Positions 1-10,360 are shown, numbered from the stretch's first letter. The stretch is 64,000 nucleotides of DNA from Sorex araneus (GCF_027595985.1 NC_073306.1:82633599-82697598); one strand, 5' to 3'. The notes: generated by a model not told the origin, from the sequence alone. Program-made: numbers and translations.

Positions 1-1100
1 ATGTACAAACAGGACAGGAAGAGCTGGGTGGTGGTTGTGATTGCAGCCGAACAGGAAGCTGGAGAAGCCAGAAGAGACCCCGGGAGAACCTTCCGGGAAG
101 ATGCAGAGATTTATACTGAGATGCTGGGTTTCCTAGTTCCCACTGGCCCTAAAAGAGTGACTTGGGCACCGGGCACTGGCTGGAGATGAGGGTTGAAAGC
201 AAGCAGATGTTTTGTAGGGGGACACAGGCTACCCGAAGTGGAGTTGGGGGTGAAAAGAAAGCACCCACTAAGCCTGCACCTGTCTCATCGATCACTGGGC
301 TCCAGAGAGTGGATGTGGGTGAGACTTGCTGCATGAATGAAACTCAGCCTTGTAGTGAGCACACACGTCCCGTCCCAGCCGGGAGAATCATCACAGCATT
401 CCAGAACTCCCAGTGACGCCATCAAATCACAAGGATGATTAAGAAATTTGGAAGAAAGAAAGAGGTCATGAACTGGAGATTGAACAATGGCAGCGTGGCA
501 TTCCCAGTGAAACCAAGACGCCTTGCTTTGTTAACTCAGAGTACGAACACAGTATTACTGCTTGGACATTTTAAAACCCTCGCTCAGTTCTGCATGCTCC
601 TCTGTAGCTAGGGAGGGTCGCCTTGGCCTCGCTTGCTTCCAGTTTTCCTAGAACTCTGAGACTCACTGGGGCTTTCAGGGTTGGTGAGGAGTGCTGGGAC
701 TATAGGTTATGCTATTCTTTCCCAAAGTGGGGGGCTGGAACTATGGGGAGGGCGGGGAGCCTCGAGTGTCATTGGAGGAGCTGTCTGATACTGAAAGGTA
801 GATGTCCAGGGGGTGCTGAGAGGTTTTTTTATGTTTGTTCTCTGAAAAGTGGGCAGTAAGTGAAGTAAGTTTGGGAACCTCCGAGCCTACCAGGTATTTC
901 TCAAGTAATGTTTATGCAACTTGAATGAATTTTCCTGAGTGAAGTGAGCTACCCTGTGTTCTGGGTATATCCTTAAGCTCTCCAGATACCCTCTTGCCCC
1001 CAAATATGAGGCGGATTCCGTCAGATTCTTTGAGAAGTTCAACAGGATTCTAGAATGATATGGTTATTATAATTTTATTTTATTAAAAATTGTATTTTTC
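1..1100. other. Unique sequence, no feature recognised
   Basis: I see no gene, recent SINE or simple repeat here. Short open frames exist on both strands but have no recognisable domain, no splice-like structure and no continuity. It may be intron or intergenic DNA. Confidence 0.5.
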
Positions 1101-1103
1101 TTG

Positions 1104-1376
1104 GTATTTCAAGCAGTGCTTGGGGGGACCAGAGGCCTCTCCTGGTGGTGCTCAGCCAACTGGGGAGGGGGGGAGAGGGGTTTGATTCCGTGCGAGGGTC
1201 TGAGGATACTAGCACTACGGTGCTGGGGATATCAGGGACACTCTGATCATACTGAGGGGGCTGCAGGGTTGCAACCAGCAGTGTTGGGGGAACTGTATAG
1301 TACTGGGGACTGAACTGCGGTCAGCCACGTGCCAGACAAGTGCCTTCCCTTCCCCCTGTATTCCTTCTCTGACCCC
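1104..1376 (-). mobile_element. Diverged tRNA-headed SINE remnants, antisense
   Basis: The block contains degraded pieces of the antisense SINE: a 'ctcctggtggtgctcag'-like segment near 1140, and near 1300-1376 the sequence running from 'tactggggactgaact' to the head remnant ending 'ctctgacccc'. It looks like two old overlapping copies, much more diverged than most SINEs in the window. Confidence 0.5.
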
Positions 1377-2104
1377 AATTGTAGGAATTTTAAAGACAGT
1401 TTGGCTAGTCTCTCTATGATACCCTGCGTGACCAAAGGACAGAGATGAATATGTAGAAATATAGGACTTGATTACAAGTGACACATAAAAGGAATGTCCC
1501 TGCACAATTTACTCTTTACTGCTTTGGTTCTAAACAGCTTTTCTGGATCTGTTCCTCTTGCTGTTTTTTCCTTACCCTCCGAGCTCTCAGACGGAGCATT
1601 CACCATGCTTTCTCCACCACCCACTCTACCGTTGGACTTGCAGTTTACCTTCCTCTTAGGCATGACCATGAATTCTTCCAGAAGACCGTGTCCTGTCCCG
1701 GCAGGTCTGCACTTGGCCACATTAGAGGCTCTTGGTACGCTGGGGGACTTTTTCGGCACATTCTGTTTCTAGGATTGGGGTCCTTCCGCAGGTGAGGTGA
1801 GGATGCTCTGGTTCTACCTTCAGACCTGGGAAAGAGGCATTTCTCTTCTTCCCCAATGCCCCCAGGGATAGAACAAAGGCTAACAAGACTGAAAGTGTTA
1901 TGGTGTCACTTAGAAAAAAAATGCAAAGAGCTTCAACAGCTGTCACAGTGACCACAGGTGTCATTTTCATCCCACTCAGCATCAGGAGGTGCTTGAGCAA
2001 AGACTGGCTTGCCAACCAGAGTCACAGTTCCCTGAAGGGTCCCATGGGTGGCTTTATGAGAGGTTCACAGGGCTCTTCAGAGATTCTTAGATTCAAACTT
2101 TCAG
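1377..2104. other. Unique sequence
   Basis: No repeat or gene recognised. Overlapping ORFs of about 90-105 codons occur on both strands between about 1470 and 2015, but they have low-information composition and no recognisable motif, so I read them as chance. Confidence 0.4.
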
Positions 2105-2107
2105 AAT

Positions 2108-2300
2108 TTTCTAAAAAAAAAATTTTACTAGTGAATCACTGTGATGTACAGTTACAGACTTACAAACTTTCGTGCTTGTGTTTCAGTCATACAATGCTCC
2201 AGTACCCATCCCTCCACCAGTGCCCATTCTCCTCCACCAATAAACCCAGCATCACTCCGACCATTCTCACCCCATCTCCCCTATACCCCCTCAGGATTTT
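2108..2300 (-). mobile_element. L1 3' UTR fragment, antisense
   Basis: Reads as the reverse complement of the L1 3' end that recurs through the window: a poly-T/A start, then the complement of the 'ttcaataaaa' polyadenylation region, then 'catccctccaccagtg' and a C-rich stretch. In L1 sense this is the G-rich 3' UTR ending in AATAAA. Moderately diverged, so an older insertion. Confidence 0.75.
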
Positions 2301-2319
2301 TTTTGCATTAAAAAAAGTT

Positions 2320-3010
2320 AAATGCTAGGCTGGAAAGAGCAACTTGGAAAATCATTTGCAGGTCACTCACCTGTGACCTCTGCCAAGAAGGAAAGGAAAA
2401 AGAGGGGAGCAGGAGGCCTGACCCCAGGTGGGGAGAGGGGACCCTGCTTCTCAGGAGGGACCTGGCAAACCGGTGTCTGTCTGTGCCAACTGGAGCAGCT
2501 TACACCTAAAGAATGTCAGCAATTTTCGTCTTCCCACACAGCTACTCTATAATAATTAATTTTACTACTTTTTTCACAAGCTATTACCTTAATTATTTTA
2601 ATTAGATTGTTCTTGCACTCAAGTTGTTTACAAGCACTTTCCTTTATAGCACATTCATAAACAGCTCAGGGAAACTACCACCTTGGAGGAGGAGAGAGGA
2701 GTCGCTTCTGATCCAAATGGGAGACCGGCCCCCCTCCCCCGCCCCCAACAGTGCCCAGGACCTGTCACAGGCCAGAATCAGTGCTTTATGTCCTTCGGTG
2801 GGAGGAACAAAGAGCAATTCCTTCTCTGTGGCCTGTTCCTCTGGAAGAGCTCCACATAGTGTCAATACTGCAGGTTATGAATGGCTACTTGTCATCTTCT
2901 GTTAAAATTCTACATATTTGGCATTTTTAAGCTATCTGGATTGACTCCTGCCTACTTCCACCTTTCACCAGCTGTGTGGTCTTGAAAACGTCACTTCACT
3001 CTGTCACTTG
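2320..3010. other. Unique sequence with a MIR core near 2930-3008
   Basis: Mostly unique. Positions 2930-3008 contain a MIR-like core on the plus strand, 'caccagctgtgtggtcttg' followed by a 'gtcacttcactctgtc' segment, which matches the conserved central motif of this ancient mammalian SINE. No coding feature seen. Confidence 0.5.
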
Positions 3011-3011
3011 T

Positions 3012-3140
3012 GGATTTTGGGAGGAGGGGGAGTTGGGACCACACCCAGTAGTGCTCAAGGGTCACTCCTGCCACTGCTTAGGACAATACGTATCCGAAAG
3101 ATCTAACCTATGTGTTTTGTGCTATATCTCTGACCCCCAA
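3012..3140 (-). mobile_element. tRNA-headed SINE, antisense, truncated
   Basis: 'gggaccacacccagtagtgctcaa' and 'gtcactcctg' mark the tail-side half of the antisense SINE. The head is degraded into 'ctatatctctgaccccc'. Confidence 0.6.
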
Positions 3141-3222
3141 ATTGGAATTTTTGGTCTTAGACTTCCTTTCCTTCCTCCAGTCCTCCCTCCATTTTCCTTC
3201 CTTTCTCTTCAAGAGTGACAAA

Positions 3223-3272
3223 TGTTTTATTTGTTTATTTGTTTATTTATTTATTTATTTATTTATTTGAAG
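3223..3272. repeat. (TTTA)n microsatellite
   Basis: A TTTG/TTTA tract of about 50 bp. It lies directly before a sense SINE whose TSD is drawn from this AT-rich motif. Confidence 0.9.
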
Positions 3273-3273
3273 T

Positions 3274-3541
3274 TTGGGGCTGGAACCATAGCACAACGGG
3301 TAGAGTGTTTGCCTTGCACGAAGCCAACTCGGCCGACCCGGATTTGATTCCAATTCTGCCGTCCCTCTTGGAGAGCCCAGCAAGCTACCGAGAGTATCCC
3401 TCCCGCACGGCAGAGCCTGACAAGCTGCCCATGGTTTATTCGATATGCCAAAAACAGTAACAAGTCTCACAGTGAAGACATTACTGGTGTCCGCTAGAAC
3501 AAATCCATGAGCAACGGAATGACAGTGATACAGTGATACAG
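3274..3541 (+). mobile_element. Hybrid SINE: tRNA head plus RTE-derived body and tail
   Basis: The first ~80 bp are the same tRNA-like head as the common SINE (A box 'tagcacaacggg'; degraded B box region 'ggatttgattcc'). The rest is different: 'gagagcccagcaagctacc', then 'atatgccaaaaacagtaac', then 'attactggtg' and a 'gatacagtgatacagtg' end. The middle matches the 5' leader of the RTE LINE at 23.7-26.0 kb and the end matches its 3' end. Flanked by TSDs of 'atttatttgaag' type (about 3260 and 3543). Confidence 0.85.
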
Positions 3542-3557
3542 TGATTTATTTGAAGGC

Positions 3558-3723
3558 GATGTGGGACCACACCCAGCTGTGCTCAGGGCTTACATTTGGC
3601 TTTGGACTCAAGGATCACTCCTGGTGGGCTCAGAGGACCACACAGGGTGCTGGGGAATCAAACCTGAGTCGACCACAAGCTAAGCACACACTTACCCACT
3701 GTATACTATTTCTTTAGTTCCTG
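3558..3723 (-). mobile_element. tRNA-headed SINE, antisense
   Basis: Full-length but diverged: 'ccacacccagctgtgctcag' to a head end at 'tatactatttctttagttc'. Inserted immediately after the hybrid SINE. Confidence 0.8.
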
Positions 3724-3751
3724 AAGTATTTTCTTTAAATTTTAGAGAGCA

Positions 3752-3912
3752 GGGGTCAGAGAAATTGTACAGGGGTTAAGGCATTTGTTTTGCATGAGGC
3801 TAACCCTGGTTCATATGGTCCTCTGAGCACTGCCAGGAATGATTCTTGAGCACTGGGCCAGGAGTAAGTACTGAGCATCAATTAGGTGTGCCTCCCCAAA
3901 ACCAAAATTAAT
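3752..3912 (+). mobile_element. tRNA-headed SINE, sense
   Basis: 'ggggtcagagaaattgtaca' head, 'gagcactgccaggaatgatt' body and a 'gtgtgcctccccaaaacc' tail. Diverged older copy. Confidence 0.75.
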
Positions 3913-4242
3913 AAGCAAATGGTAAATTTTTGAGAATGAAAGCACATCTCTAGTACTTTTTTCAAATGAACAACACCTAAGGTAGACTAAAAAAAATCTC
4001 TTTTATATCTCTGGCCATAATGTTCTAAAGTAAACCCTTGATACTGAATACCGAGTTTCCACTTGCTTTCAAGGGAAAGAACACTCAAGTTTATAAAACA
4101 CTCCTTGATTGCCTATCTTGAAGGCCTGGCATATCAGTCTATTCGTATGTGTTGAGTGTGTCTGCACAGAATGGAAGGAGAGTAATATCCTTCGTGAACA
4201 CTGTCTGGGCTCGCTCTTACTTCCGTGTTTTATTTTTTTCTT

Positions 4243-4350
4243 ATTTATTCAATATGCCAAAAGAGTAGCAACAAGTCTCACAATGGCGGCATTACTGGTG
4301 CCTGCTCGAGCAAATCGATGAAGAATGGGATGACAGTGACAGTGACAGTG
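4243..4350 (+). mobile_element. Hybrid RTE-tailed SINE, 3' half only
   Basis: Starts in the leader part ('atatgccaaaagagtagcaa') and runs through 'attactggtgcctgctcgag' to the repeated 'gacagtgacagtg' end. The tRNA head is absent, so this is a 5'-truncated insertion. Confidence 0.8.
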
Positions 4351-4383
4351 ATTTATTGTTTGCTTTGCTTTGTGTTGTTGTTG

Positions 4384-4553
4384 TTGTTGTTTGGGGGGGG
4401 TTGCACACTGACAGTGCTCAGGGGTTACTCCTGGCTCTGCACTCAGGAATTACTCCTGGAGTGCTCAGAGGACCACATGGGATGCTGGGGATGGAACCCC
4501 TGCTGACTTCATACAAGGCCAGCACCTACCCACTGTACTGTCACTCCAGCTCC
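4384..4553 (-). mobile_element. tRNA-headed SINE, antisense
   Basis: G-run and 'gctcaggggttactcctggc' through to 'gtactgtcactccagctcc'. Preceded by a short GTT repeat. Confidence 0.85.
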
Positions 4554-4710
4554 TTGTTGTTGTGAAACTTGTCTTCAGGTACAGACGAGAAAAAGCAGGA
4601 TGAGTGGAGAAACAACTTCCAAGAATTATCATCATTCAAAAGGGTTACTGTGATGTCAGAAAGACCCCACATCCCTTTTCTCCATTTTGTCCTCTCTAAA
4701 GTTGCACACA

Positions 4711-4897
4711 GGGCTGGAGCAATAGCACAGCAGGTAGGGCATTTGCCTTGCATGCAGCCGACCCGGGTTCGATTCCCAGCATCCCATATGGTCCCCTGAG
4801 CACCACCAGGAGTGATTCCTGAGTGCATGAGCCAGGAGTAACCCCTGTGCATTGCCAGGTGTGACCCAAAAAGCAAAAATTAATTAATTAATTAATT
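4711..4897 (+). mobile_element. tRNA-headed SINE, sense, with TSD
   Basis: Near-consensus copy with intact A box ('tagcacagcagg') and B box ('ggttcgattcc'), tail 'gtgacccaaaaagc' followed by (TTAA)n. TSD 'aaagttgcacacag' at about 4697-4710 and 4908-4921. Confidence 0.95.
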
Positions 4898-5111
4898 AAA
4901 AATAATAAAGTTGCACACAGGTGAGTCTGGAGCATGCATCTCACAGCCATTCTTGCCTACTTGCCTAAGGCCCACCAGCCCCACGGCAACATGAGCAATG
5001 GACATGCCTGATCCTGGCTTGGGTTCTGCTAGGCTTTGCTAGGATTTGCCCCAAATGAGGAGGCAGGGACAAAGACAGGGGGTTTTGCTAGCCTGAGAAC
5101 CTGCATGTCTC

Positions 5112-5196
5112 TCTTTGTCTCTGTCTCTCTGTCTCGCTGTCTCTCTCTCTCTATCTCTCTCTCTCTCTCTCTCTCTCCCTCTCTTCATCCCTCCCT
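5112..5196. repeat. (CT)n microsatellite
   Basis: CT dinucleotide tract with interruptions, flanked by CCCT-rich sequence. Confidence 0.9.
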
Positions 5197-5491
5197 CCCA
5201 GGTAAATCACGTTTTGAGCTTTTCTTTGAACAAAGCCCAGGACTCCAGACAACTCAGGAAGCCTCTTATTTATTCTCTTAGATTTAAGCAAAGGAAAAGA
5301 AACCAGGAGCCCCACAGCTCTTAGTTCTGCACAGTGACCCATCAGAACGGGAGAACAAACGGGGCTCTTTGTAGCAGATGCGGAGAAGCCCAGGCTGACT
5401 GTCGCATGAGCTGGTAAACCACCAATGAAGTGGGGTTTTAGAACTGTTTTTCATAAAAATTATAATAGAAATGCCCCATTCCCATTTGGTT

Positions 5492-5688
5492 ATTTTTTGT
5501 TTGTTTGTTTGTTTTGTTTTTTGCTTTTTGGGTCACACCCGGCGATGCACAGGGGTTACTCCTAGTTCTACACTCAGGAATTACTTCTGGTGGTGCTCAG
5601 GGGACCATATGGGATGCTGGGATTCGAACCCAGGTTGGCCTCGTGCAAGGCAAACACCCTACCCACTGTGCTATCTCTCCACACCCCA
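5492..5688 (-). mobile_element. tRNA-headed SINE, antisense, with TSD
   Basis: (GTTT)n tail, 'gctttttgggtcacacccgg' and intact head complement. TSD 'ccatttggtt' at 5482-5491 and 5689-5698. Confidence 0.95.
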
Positions 5689-5845
5689 CCATTTGGTTTT
5701 CTTATGCTATAACAGAATCCAGAGCATAAAAAGCTATCTGGGCTACATGTCAAATTGAAATGTGTACACTCAATTCATGTATTACTCCAATAAATTTTGA
5801 TAACCATATGTACATTTAGTCTAATTTTAAAAGGAAGTAAAATTA

Positions 5846-6092
5846 GGATCTGAGAGATAGCATAACAGTACGGAGCTCATACTTTTCTAGTTTACTTTTG
5901 ACTCTGCGCTCAGCACTTAGTACTGGCAGTGCTGGGGGACCAAATGGGAGGCAAAGGATCAAATCTGGGTCAGCTGCACGTAAGGCAAATGCCCTACCCA
6001 CTGTACTATCACCCAGCCTCTAGACACATGCTTTGCTGCAGGAGATCTGGGATCTATCCTGAGCACTGCCAGGAGTAGCCCCAAACCAAAGG
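5846..6092 (+). mobile_element. Sense SINE split by a second SINE
   Basis: The head 'ggatctgagagatagcataa' (5846-5883) and the body 'gagcactgccaggagtagcc' (6021-6090) belong to one old sense SINE, separated by the antisense copy below. Confidence 0.65.
5884..6020 (-). mobile_element. Antisense SINE nested inside another SINE
   Basis: 'gactctgcgctcagcactta' to 'actatcacccagcctc'. It interrupts the sense SINE 5846-6092, so it is the younger of the two. Confidence 0.7.
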
Positions 6093-6375
6093 ATAGTTTA
6101 AAATGCTAAAAAACGAGGAACTGGCTACTTAGATTTCAAAAGAAATCTTTTGGCACCATCTTGTGACTGTTTTTGGTACCACTGTTTAATAGTTTTGGTT
6201 AGAAGCAGTTGTAACCCCAAAGCAGTCACAAGAACCTCTAGAAGAAAGTCTTCTGGCGACCTCTGATGGCTCCTGCAGAACTGGGACAGAGGCAGAATCT
6301 TGTTACTCCCACCGTCACAACTTAGGGAACCCCCAAAGAAGCGAAACACAGCTGCACCTCCACGAAGGTGTTGGT

Positions 6376-6391
6376 AAAAGTACTGCTGTCT
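6376..6391. repeat. Target-site duplication, left copy
   Basis: 'aaaagtactgctgtct'. It matches 8350-8365 with one mismatch and, with two more, 8875-8889. It is the shared target of two successive L1 insertions. The A-rich start fits an L1 endonuclease nick. Confidence 0.8.
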
Positions 6392-8349
6392 TAATTACTA
6401 CTGTTTTGTAGTGGAGTTTGAAGTAGGGGGAGGTGATGCCACCCATCTTAATTTTTCCCAAAGATTCTTTAGCTATTCGTGGGGGGGGGGGTTATTGTTC
6501 CATATGAATTTCAGGGGTGTTTTGTCTATTTCTTTGAAAAATGTCATGGGTATCCTGATAGGGACCGCATTAAATTTGTATAATGCTTTGGGCAGTATTG
6601 CCACTTTAATCACGTTAATTCTCCCTATCCATGAGCAGGGGATGTGTCTCCATTTCCTAATGTCCTTTTTTATTTCTTGAAGTAGTGTTTTGTAATTTTC
6701 CTTGTATAGGTCCTTTACTTCTTTGGTTAAGCTGATTCCAAGGTACTTGATTTTCTGAGGTACTATTGTGAATGGGATTGTTTTTTTAATGTCTCTTTCT
6801 TCTCTTTTATTATTTTTATATAAGAAAGCCAAGACCAATGGAACAGTTTTGAATATCCTGTCACAGACCCCCAAATATATGGCCACTTAATCTTTGACAA
6901 AGGAGCAAGAAATGTGAAGTGGAACAAGGAAAGCCTCTTCAACAAGTGGTGCTGAGAAAACTGGATAGCTACCTGCAAAAAAATGAACTCTGACCTCTGT
7001 CTAATGCCAGGCACAAAAGTCAGATCAAAGTGGATTAAAGATCTCAATATCAGACATGAATCTATAAGGTACATAGAGGAAAATGTAGGCAGAATTCTCC
7101 ATGGCATTGAAGCTAAAAGCATCTTTAAGGATGAAACAGCATCAAACTAAGAAGCCTCTGCACTTCAAAAGAAACAGTGACCGAAATACAGAAAGAGCCC
7201 ACAGAATTGGAAAGAATATTTACCCAATACCCATCTGATAAGGGATTAATATCCAGGATATACAAGACACTAGTAGAATTGTACAAGAAAAAAATTCCAA
7301 CCCCATCAAAAAATGGGGAGAAGAAATGAACAGAAGTTTCCTCAAAAAAGAAATACAAATGGCCAAAAGGTACATGAAAAAATGTTCCACATCACTAGTC
7401 ATCAGGGAGATGCAAATCAAAACAACAATGAGATATCATCTCACACCACAGAGACTGGCACACATTCAAAAGAACAAAAGCAGCAAGTTCTGGCATGGAT
7501 GTGGGGAAAAAGGGACTCTCACTGTTGGTAGGAATGCCGACTGGTCCAGCCTTTCTGGAAAACAATATGGACAGCCCTTCAAAAACCAGAAATTCAACTT
7601 CCATATGACCCCACAATACCACTTCTGGGAATGTATCCCAAGGATGCAAAAAAAGCACAGTAGAAATGACATCTGTATCTATATGTTCATTGCAGCACTG
7701 TTCACAATAGCCAAATCTGGAAACAACCCAAGTGCCTAGAATAGATGACTGGTTAAAGAAACTTTGATACATCTAAACAATGGAATACTATTCAGTTGTT
7801 AGGAGAGATGAAGTCATGAAATTGCTTATAAATGGATAGTCATGGAGAGGATCATGCTAAGTGAAATGAGTCAGAAAGAGAGGGACAGACATAGAAGGAC
7901 TGCACTCATTTGTGGAGTATAGAATAACATCACATGAGGCTGACACCTAAGGACAGTAGATACAAGGGCCAGGAGGATTGCCCCATAGCTGGAAGACTGC
8001 TTCATGAGTGGAGGGGAGAAGGCAGATGGAATAGAGAAGGAATCACTAAGAAAATGATGGCTGGAGGAATCAGTCGGGATGGGAGATGAGTGCCGAAAGT
8101 AGATAATGAACCAAACATGATGACCTCTCAGTGTCTGTGTTGCAAGTCATAATGCCCAAAGTAGAGAGAGAGTATGGGGAATATTGTCTGCCATGGAGGC
8201 AGAGGGAGGGCAGGAAAGGGGGATATACCAGGGATATTGGTGGTGGGGAATGTGCACTGGTGGAGGGATGGGTGTTTAATCATTGTGTGATTGTAACCCA
8301 AACATGAAAGCTTGTACCATCTCATGGTGATTCAATAAAATTTTTTTTA
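6392..8349 (+). mobile_element. 5'-truncated L1 with inverted 5' segment (twin-primed)
   Basis: Positions 6392-6820 read as L1 ORF2 on the minus strand: the RT thumb region, with residues '[20 protein letters not shown]' and '[20 protein letters not shown]' clearly recognisable. From about 6825 the element switches to the plus strand and continues with the ORF2 C-terminal region, including '[20 protein letters not shown]' near 7375 and 'MFIAALFTIAKSGN' near 7685, then the G-rich 3' UTR, AATAAA at 8334-8339 and a short A/T tail. Inverted and direct pieces come from neighbouring parts of ORF2, as expected for twin priming. Frameshifts and stops break ORF2, so it is inactive. 16-bp TSD at 6376-6391 and 8350-8365. 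Confidence 0.92.
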
Positions 8350-8365
8350 AAAAGCACTGCTGTCT

Positions 8366-8873
8366 CAGAAAGAGAGAGACAGACATAGAAAGATTGCACT
8401 CATCTGTGGAATATAAAGTAACAGAGTGGGAGACTAACACCAAAGAGTAGTAGAGATAAGGACCAGGAGGTCTGCCCCACAGCTTGGAAACTGGCCTTAC
8501 ATGCTGGGGGAAAAGGCAGCTCAGATAGAGAAGGGAACACCAAGTAGAGGATATTGGGAGGACCTATTCAGGTTAGAAGATGCGAACTGAAAGTAGACCA
8601 TAGACCGAACATGAAGGCCACTCAGTACCTCTATTGCAAACTACAACACCCAAAAGGAGAGAGAACAAAAGGGAATGCCCTGCCGCAGAGGCAGGGTGAA
8701 GTAGTGGGGGATGGGGTGGGGGTGGTGAGAGGGATACTGGGATCATTAGTTGAGGTGAATGGGCACTGGTGGAGGGATAGGTAAATAATCACTGTATGAG
8801 TAAAAGGCAAACACAAATGTTCATAAGTTTGTAACTGTACATCACAGTGATTCTCTAATAAAATTTTTTTTTT
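8366..8873 (+). mobile_element. Older L1 3' end, sense
   Basis: Starts at 'cagaaagagagagacagac', which matches the equivalent point near 7870 of the previous element, and runs through a related but diverged 3' UTR to 'ctctaataaaa' and a T/A tail. The divergence marks a different and probably older subfamily. The sequence after it ('aagtactactatctta', from 8874) matches the shared target site. Confidence 0.85.
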
Positions 8874-8992
8874 AAGTACTACTATCTTAGTTTAACATCA
8901 GAAACAAACAGATAGGAAATCCCTAGAAAATATTTTCAATTGGTCAAGAATTACAAAAGTGTAAAGCTGTCTAGCCAAAGAAGACAAATCAG

Positions 8993-9166
8993 ACGGGAGC
9001 GACAGTCTAGTGGGTAGGACATTCGCCTTGCGAGCAGCATCCTAGGTTTGATCCCCGACATCTCACAGGGTCCTCTAAGCATTGCTGGGAGTAATTCCTG
9101 AGTACAGAGCCAGAAGTGTGCCCTGAGCATTGCTGGATGTGGCCTCAAAAACAAAAAAGAAACCGC
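8993..9166 (+). mobile_element. tRNA-headed SINE, sense
   Basis: Diverged head ('gacagtctagtgggtaggac'), body 'gggagtaattcctgagtac', tail 'gtggcctcaaaaacaaaaaa'. Its A-rich tail leads straight into the GAAA/GGAA array. Confidence 0.85.
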
Positions 9167-9180
9167 AAAACACACACGCA

Positions 9181-9316
9181 TGAAAGAAAGAAAGAAAGAA
9201 AGAAAAGAAAGAAAGGAAAGAAGGAAGGAAGGAAGGAAGGAAGGAAGGAAGGAAGGAAGGAAGGAAGGAAGGAAGGAAGGAAGGAAGGAAGGAAGGAAGG
9301 AAGGAAGGAAGGAAAT
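9181..9316. repeat. (GAAA)n then (GGAA)n microsatellite
   Basis: About 40 bp of GAAA units followed by about 95 bp of GGAA units, at the tail of the preceding SINE. The Lys-Glu-Gly-Arg-rich and Pro-Ser-Phe-Leu open frames here are translations of the repeat. Confidence 0.97.
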
Positions 9317-9387
9317 AGAAACTCTTCATGCTCTTGCCCTGAAGCAGCCCCATGGAGACTGAAGGGTATATGTACATGCGCCAATCA

Positions 9388-9526
9388 ACAATTCTCACAA
9401 CCAGCCTAAGAGGTAGGACCCTGCCGGAGATCTCTCATCCCCAAGAGAAAACTAAAGCAGAGAGAGGTTCCCTCAAGGGCCAGTGTCTGCTCAGTGGCAG
9501 TTCTGGGGCTGAAGGCAGGCTAAAGG
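9388..9526 (+). mobile_element. MIR element, sense
   Basis: 'gagaaaactaaagcagagag' followed by 'gaggttccctcaagggccag' and 'cagttctggggctgaaggc' is a clear MIR 3' half. This mammalian-wide fossil SINE predates the shrew repeats around it. Confidence 0.75.
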
Positions 9527-9644
9527 CAACTTCCCATCCCTTTCACCTCTGCCCCCTCTTATTTTTTAATTGACAGTAATGGATTTGGTACATACTGTCA
9601 CATTTTTAGGCTCTTAAGTTTTGTGGAACTGTTTATTCAAAACC
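9527..9644. repeat. 118-bp segment also present at 11298 and 12911
   Basis: Begins 'caacttcccatccctttcac' and ends 'tttattcaaaacc'. The same 118 bp occur at 11298-11415 with one visible difference (gacagtaat versus gacaataat) and again in the tandem copy at about 12911-13028. Flanks differ at both ends. Confidence 0.9.
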
Positions 9645-10179
9645 TCAGAGTTGAACTCTCACTCGTACTGATCCTCACCTTGACCTCGTTTTCCATTGTG
9701 TCCCCCTTTCTCCTGAAAAGTGAAATAGGGATAAGGGCTTCCAGATACGGTTCAACACCTCTGTTCATTACAGGATTAACTGAATGAATTTTCGGCCATT
9801 AACTATTCAGAATCCATGATGGTTAAGAACCACCTCCCATCCCTTTCAGTCAAGCGGACCCATATAAGGTTGGAGCCCACTGTTTTTGAAGCTAGGGTCT
9901 AGAGAAAGGGTAAGGAATTGAGAGTGTGGACAGCTGGTGAAAGAGGAGTGTGGAGGAAAGGGGAGACAGAGAGAAAGTTTGCAGGTGGAGAAAAAGAAGC
10001 TTGGGAAGGAAGGAAGAAGCATGGTAGAAAAAAATATGGAGAGGGAAAAGTATGAGATAATGGAAGGAAGGAGGAAGAGAATTACCAAAAGGAGAGAGAG
10101 GAAGAGTGAGAGGGAGAGAGACAGAGAAATGAATGACTGAAGAGGGAAGGGAGAAATTTTGTTCTTAAAACTGAGATCT

Positions 10180-10360
10180 GGGGCTAAATGGATTGTACAG
10201 TGGGTAGGGCACTTGCCTTGCACTCGACTGAACCGGGTTTGATCCCCTGCATCACATATACTTCCTCAAGCACCACTAGGAGTAATTCCTGAGTGCAGAG
10301 CCAAGAGTAACCCCTGAGCACCGACGGGTGTGGCTCCAAAACAAAGCAAAACAAAAAACC
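10180..10360 (+). mobile_element. tRNA-headed SINE, sense (in copy A)
   Basis: 'tgtacagtgggtagggcact' head, 'gggtttgatcccc' B-box region, 'gtggctccaaaacaaagc' tail. Duplicated at 11795-11975. Confidence 0.9.

Noticed and set aside
4711..4790. tRNA gene-like A and B boxes
   Set aside because: These occur in about 75 copies as the head of a SINE. There is no cloverleaf gene with conserved acceptor stem, so no functional tRNA gene is called.
7326..7739. 137-codon ORF as a host gene
   Set aside because: It is the frameshifted C-terminal part of L1 ORF2.
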